Below, one piece after another: positions 62,298 to 64,000 of a stretch of 64,000 nt of DNA. Made by a program: the position numbers and the translations under genes. The stretch comes from Defluviimonas salinarum. GTDB taxonomy: Bacteria > Pseudomonadota > Alphaproteobacteria > Rhodobacterales > Rhodobacteraceae. The DNA lies in contig NZ_JAPDOG010000017.1 in the NCBI RefSeq assembly GCF_026013545.1, positions 33,752 to 97,751 of the forward strand, in the 5' to 3' direction. Under the pieces are notes generated by a model. That model was given only the letters and a program-made list of their open reading frames with translations. It searched no databases and had not been told where the DNA came from. Position 1 is the first letter of the stretch. Each line of letters opens with the position of its first letter.

Positions 62298-62570
62298 ATG
62301 TTGCTGGCAACGACGAGGGTGGAAGACGTCGATCACTTCATCGAGGTGTTCTCGACCAAGGGTGCCGCGAAGAGAAAGCTGCACGGCTCGAAGGGAAGCA
62401 CGGTGTTCCGCGACCCGTCCGAAGCGGATCGGCTCTGGGCGATCTTCGACTGGGACGTGGAGGGCTGGAAGAGCTTCGTCTCGGATCCCGACGTGCCGCC
62501 GATCCTGCAGGAGGCGGGCCACAAGGGCACGCCCCAGGCGGCGATGCTGATCGGCCAGTTCGAGGCCTGA
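62298..62570 (+). CDS. Small ABM/dimeric alpha-beta barrel-like protein
   Basis: A 90-residue soluble protein with a ferredoxin-like, ABM-type pattern: LLATTRVEDVDHFIEVFSTK, STVFRDPSEADRLWAIFDWD, FVSDPDVPPILQEAG, and KGTPQAAMLIGQFEA at the end. Proteins of this kind are small dimers, some of them monooxygenases or stress proteins. The function here is unknown. AGGGAGGA at 62283-62290 gives a strong ribosome site. It lies 82 bases before the AmiC/UrtA-like gene and could share its transcript. Confidence 0.7.
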   Translation: MLLATTRVEDVDHFIEVFSTKGAAKRKLHGSKGSTVFRDPSEADRLWAIFDWDVEGWKSFVSDPDVPPILQEAGHKGTPQAAMLIGQFEA

Positions 62571-62652
62571 CGCCATAGGGCGCGAGGCCGGACACACCGC
62601 AGGGCCGTGCCGGCATAGGCAGCCCTGCATTTTCAGGAAAAGGGAGAACGTC

Positions 62653-63798
62653 ATGAAACGAACACCGATCAAGGTGGGCGTCATTGCCGAACTGACCGGC
62701 GCCTTGTCCTTCATGGGCATCGCCAACGCCAATGTCTGCCGGATGGTCATCGAGGACATGAACGAGGCCGGAGGCCTGCTCGGCCGGCCGGTCGAACTGA
62801 TCATCGAGGACGGCCGGAGCGACGATGCGGCCGCCAGGTCGGCCGCCGCGAAGCTCGTGAATGCCGACAAGGTCGACCTTGTCGTGGGCGGCATCTTGAG
62901 CTCGACCCGCCAGGCGATCCGCAGCGAGGCGACGGAGAAGGGTGGAACGCTCTACATCTACCCCGAGCAATACGAGGGGCAGGAGGATGACCCCCTGATC
63001 TTCTGCACCGGCGCAGTTCCGGCGCAGCAGGTGGAGCCGCTCATCCCGTGGCTGATGAAGAAGACCGGGGCGAGGAAGTTCTACCTGCCCTCGGCCGACT
63101 ACATCTGGCCGCATCTGCTCAACAAGGCCGCGAAACGGATGGTCGACGCGAACGGCGGCGAGATCGCCGGCGAGGAATACTTCCCGCTCGATCATACCGA
63201 CTACCGGGAAACGGTGCGGAAGATCATGGCCACCGGCACCGAGGTCGTCTTCAACACGATCGTGCCGCCGGGCCTGACGCCGTTCCTCGCGGAGCTTCAC
63301 GACGCGGGCTTTCTCGCGCGGGGTGGGAAGATCATCTGCACCTACTTCGACGAGAACTTCCTCAACCTCGTTCCTGCGGCGCATTTCGAGGGGCTCTACA
63401 GCTGCCTCGACTACTATCAGGCGGTCGACGATCCCTTCAGCCGGGAGCTTCTGAAGGATTACAACCGCCGCTTCCCCGGCAGCGCCATGTTCACAGCCGG
63501 CAGCGGCTGTTCGGGCCATTACAAGGGGCTGAAGCTCTGGGAGGCCGCGGTCAGGGAGGCCGGCACGACCGATCGGGACGCGGTCGTTCGGGCGCTCGAC
63601 CATGCCGCGATCGGCCAGGCGCCGGGCGGTCCGGCAGCGATGGTCCCGGGCCAGCACCACCTGCGCCACAGCATGTACATCGCCCAGGCGCAGGGCGGGA
63701 AGTTCAGGATCGTCAAGAACCTCGGCGCCATCGAGCCGAAGGAAAAGCCGCACGGCATGGGTAGCAGCCCGGCTTTGACCGCCGCGTCGGCACGATAG
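62653..63798 (+). CDS. AmiC/UrtA-type ligand-binding protein without signal peptide
   Basis: A 381-residue type I periplasmic-binding-fold protein close in pattern to UrtA/FmdD and the amide sensor AmiC: KVGVIAELTGALSFMGIAN, GILSSTRQAIRSEATEKGG, YIYPEQYEGQED, YLPSADYIWPHLLNKAAKR and GQHHLRHSMYIAQ. The N-terminus (MKRTPIKVGVIAE) starts directly with the first strand, with no leader. It should therefore be cytosolic, as AmiC is. No transporter permease or ATPase follows. A role as a cytoplasmic amide/urea sensor is inferred. The regulatory partner is not obvious, though the HD-GYP/LuxR protein is upstream. Confidence 0.82.
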   Translation: MKRTPIKVGVIAELTGALSFMGIANANVCRMVIEDMNEAGGLLGRPVELIIEDGRSDDAAARSAAAKLVNADKVDLVVGGILSSTRQAIRSEATEKGGTLYIYPEQYEGQEDDPLIFCTGAVPAQQVEPLIPWLMKKTGARKFYLPSADYIWPHLLNKAAKRMVDANGGEIAGEEYFPLDHTDYRETVRKIMATGTEVVFNTIVPPGLTPFLAELHDAGFLARGGKIICTYFDENFLNLVPAAHFEGLYSCLDYYQAVDDPFSRELLKDYNRRFPGSAMFTAGSGCSGHYKGLKLWEAAVREAGTTDRDAVVRALDHAAIGQAPGGPAAMVPGQHHLRHSMYIAQAQGGKFRIVKNLGAIEPKEKPHGMGSSPALTAASAR

Positions 63799-63822
63799 AC
63801 GAGGCGGAACATCCAATGCGGG

Positions 63823-63842
63823 CGGCCGGGTTCTCCCGGCCG
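63823..63842 (+). terminator. Terminator-like hairpin after the AmiC/UrtA-like gene
   Basis: CGGCCGGG (63823-63830) and CCCGGCCG (63835-63842) form a perfect 8-base-pair stem with a TTCT loop, 24 bases after the stop codon. Only a weak pyrimidine-rich stretch follows. Confidence 0.55.
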
Positions 63843-63877
63843 TCCACTTGCCCATTGCGGGCCATCATAATTGGGCG

Positions 63878-64000
63878 TGTCAGTTGTCCACTTAACCTTC
63901 TTGACTGACGAATGACATGACGGTTTCGAGGGGTCGTTTGCCTTGGTTTCGGTATCCCAGATGCGGGCGTTCGGTGTTGTAGTGGACGAGCCAGGTGTCG
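63878..64000 (-). mobile_element. End of an insertion sequence (IS481/IS3-like)
   Basis: The sequence from TGTCAGTTGTCCAC (63878) into the window end looks like the terminal inverted repeat and the transposase 3' end of an insertion sequence. Only one end is inside the window, so the element's length and target duplication cannot be determined. It inserted in the gap after the AmiC/UrtA-like gene without breaking it. Confidence 0.65.
63892..64000 (-). CDS. Transposase (C-terminal 35 residues, rve integrase type)
   Basis: Translating the minus strand from the window edge gives DTWLVHYNTERPHLGYRNQG followed by a short tail ending SFVSQEG and a TAA at 63892-63894. The HYNTERPHLGY motif, with its NxxRPH core, is the end of the DDE integrase domain in IS481 and IS3-family transposases. 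The frame is too short within the window to be judged further. The rest of the gene lies beyond 64000. Confidence 0.85.
   Translation of the reverse strand, partial: DTWLVHYNTERPHLGYRNQGKRPLETVMSFVSQEG

Overview
The window is about 64 kb of GC-rich DNA with dense, translationally coupled operons. It reads as the chromosome of a marine-type alphaproteobacterium, most likely of the Rhodobacterales. The signs are a TmoXWV-like betaine/TMAO importer, a rhizobial/rhodobacterial glpSTPQUV glycerol ABC transporter, phasin-type proteins and FNR/FnrL-like sites. The taxon is inferred from gene content only. No rRNA, tRNA, CRISPR or prophage was seen.

Layout. (1) 1-1958: the end of an iron/siderophore-type ABC importer (permease fragment, ATPase) and a methyltransferase. 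(2) 2057-18249: a plus-strand block in which four upstream regions carry FNR/CRP-type palindromes, suggesting low-oxygen control. It holds a phasin-like protein, a P2A-type cation ATPase and an unusual operon at 5442-11551. That operon encodes a Tat-exported TPP-dependent dehydrogenase E1 alpha, an E1 beta, a YgiT-type zinc finger, two paralogous monohaem c-type cytochromes and an MBOAT/SGNH O-acylation pair. After it come a cation/proton antiporter and an AcsA / fused E1 / E2 / acyl carrier protein operon. (3) 18344-29753: glpR, then glpD-glpSTPQUV-glpK and an iron-type alcohol dehydrogenase. As written, glpP carries a one-base frameshift.

(4) 29845-39831: a minus-strand eight-gene catabolic operon (decarboxylating dehydrogenase, GMC oxidoreductase, TPP enzyme, ALDH, PanB-like, Ldh, MmgE/PrpD, MaoC-like) with a divergent LysR gene. 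Its chemistry would suit oxidation of a branched hydroxy acid such as pantoate, but the substrate is unproven. (5) 40861-54505: a TMAO region with torT, torS, torR, a TorA that carries a C-terminal c-type haem domain, moaA, a CMD protein, a second TorR-like regulator and tmoXWV. (6) 54580-63798: a TPR protein, an unknown protein, a polyamine-type ABC operon whose first permease has an in-frame stop, a tandem HD-GYP/LuxR protein, a small ABM-like protein and an AmiC/UrtA-like protein without a leader. (7) 63878-64000: the end of an insertion sequence.

The strongest candidate for an undescribed system is the 5442-11551 operon. It would place a 2-oxoacid/acetoin dehydrogenase-type E1 in the periplasm beside two dedicated cytochromes, with no E2 or E3. 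All functional claims come from reading motifs; no database search was possible.
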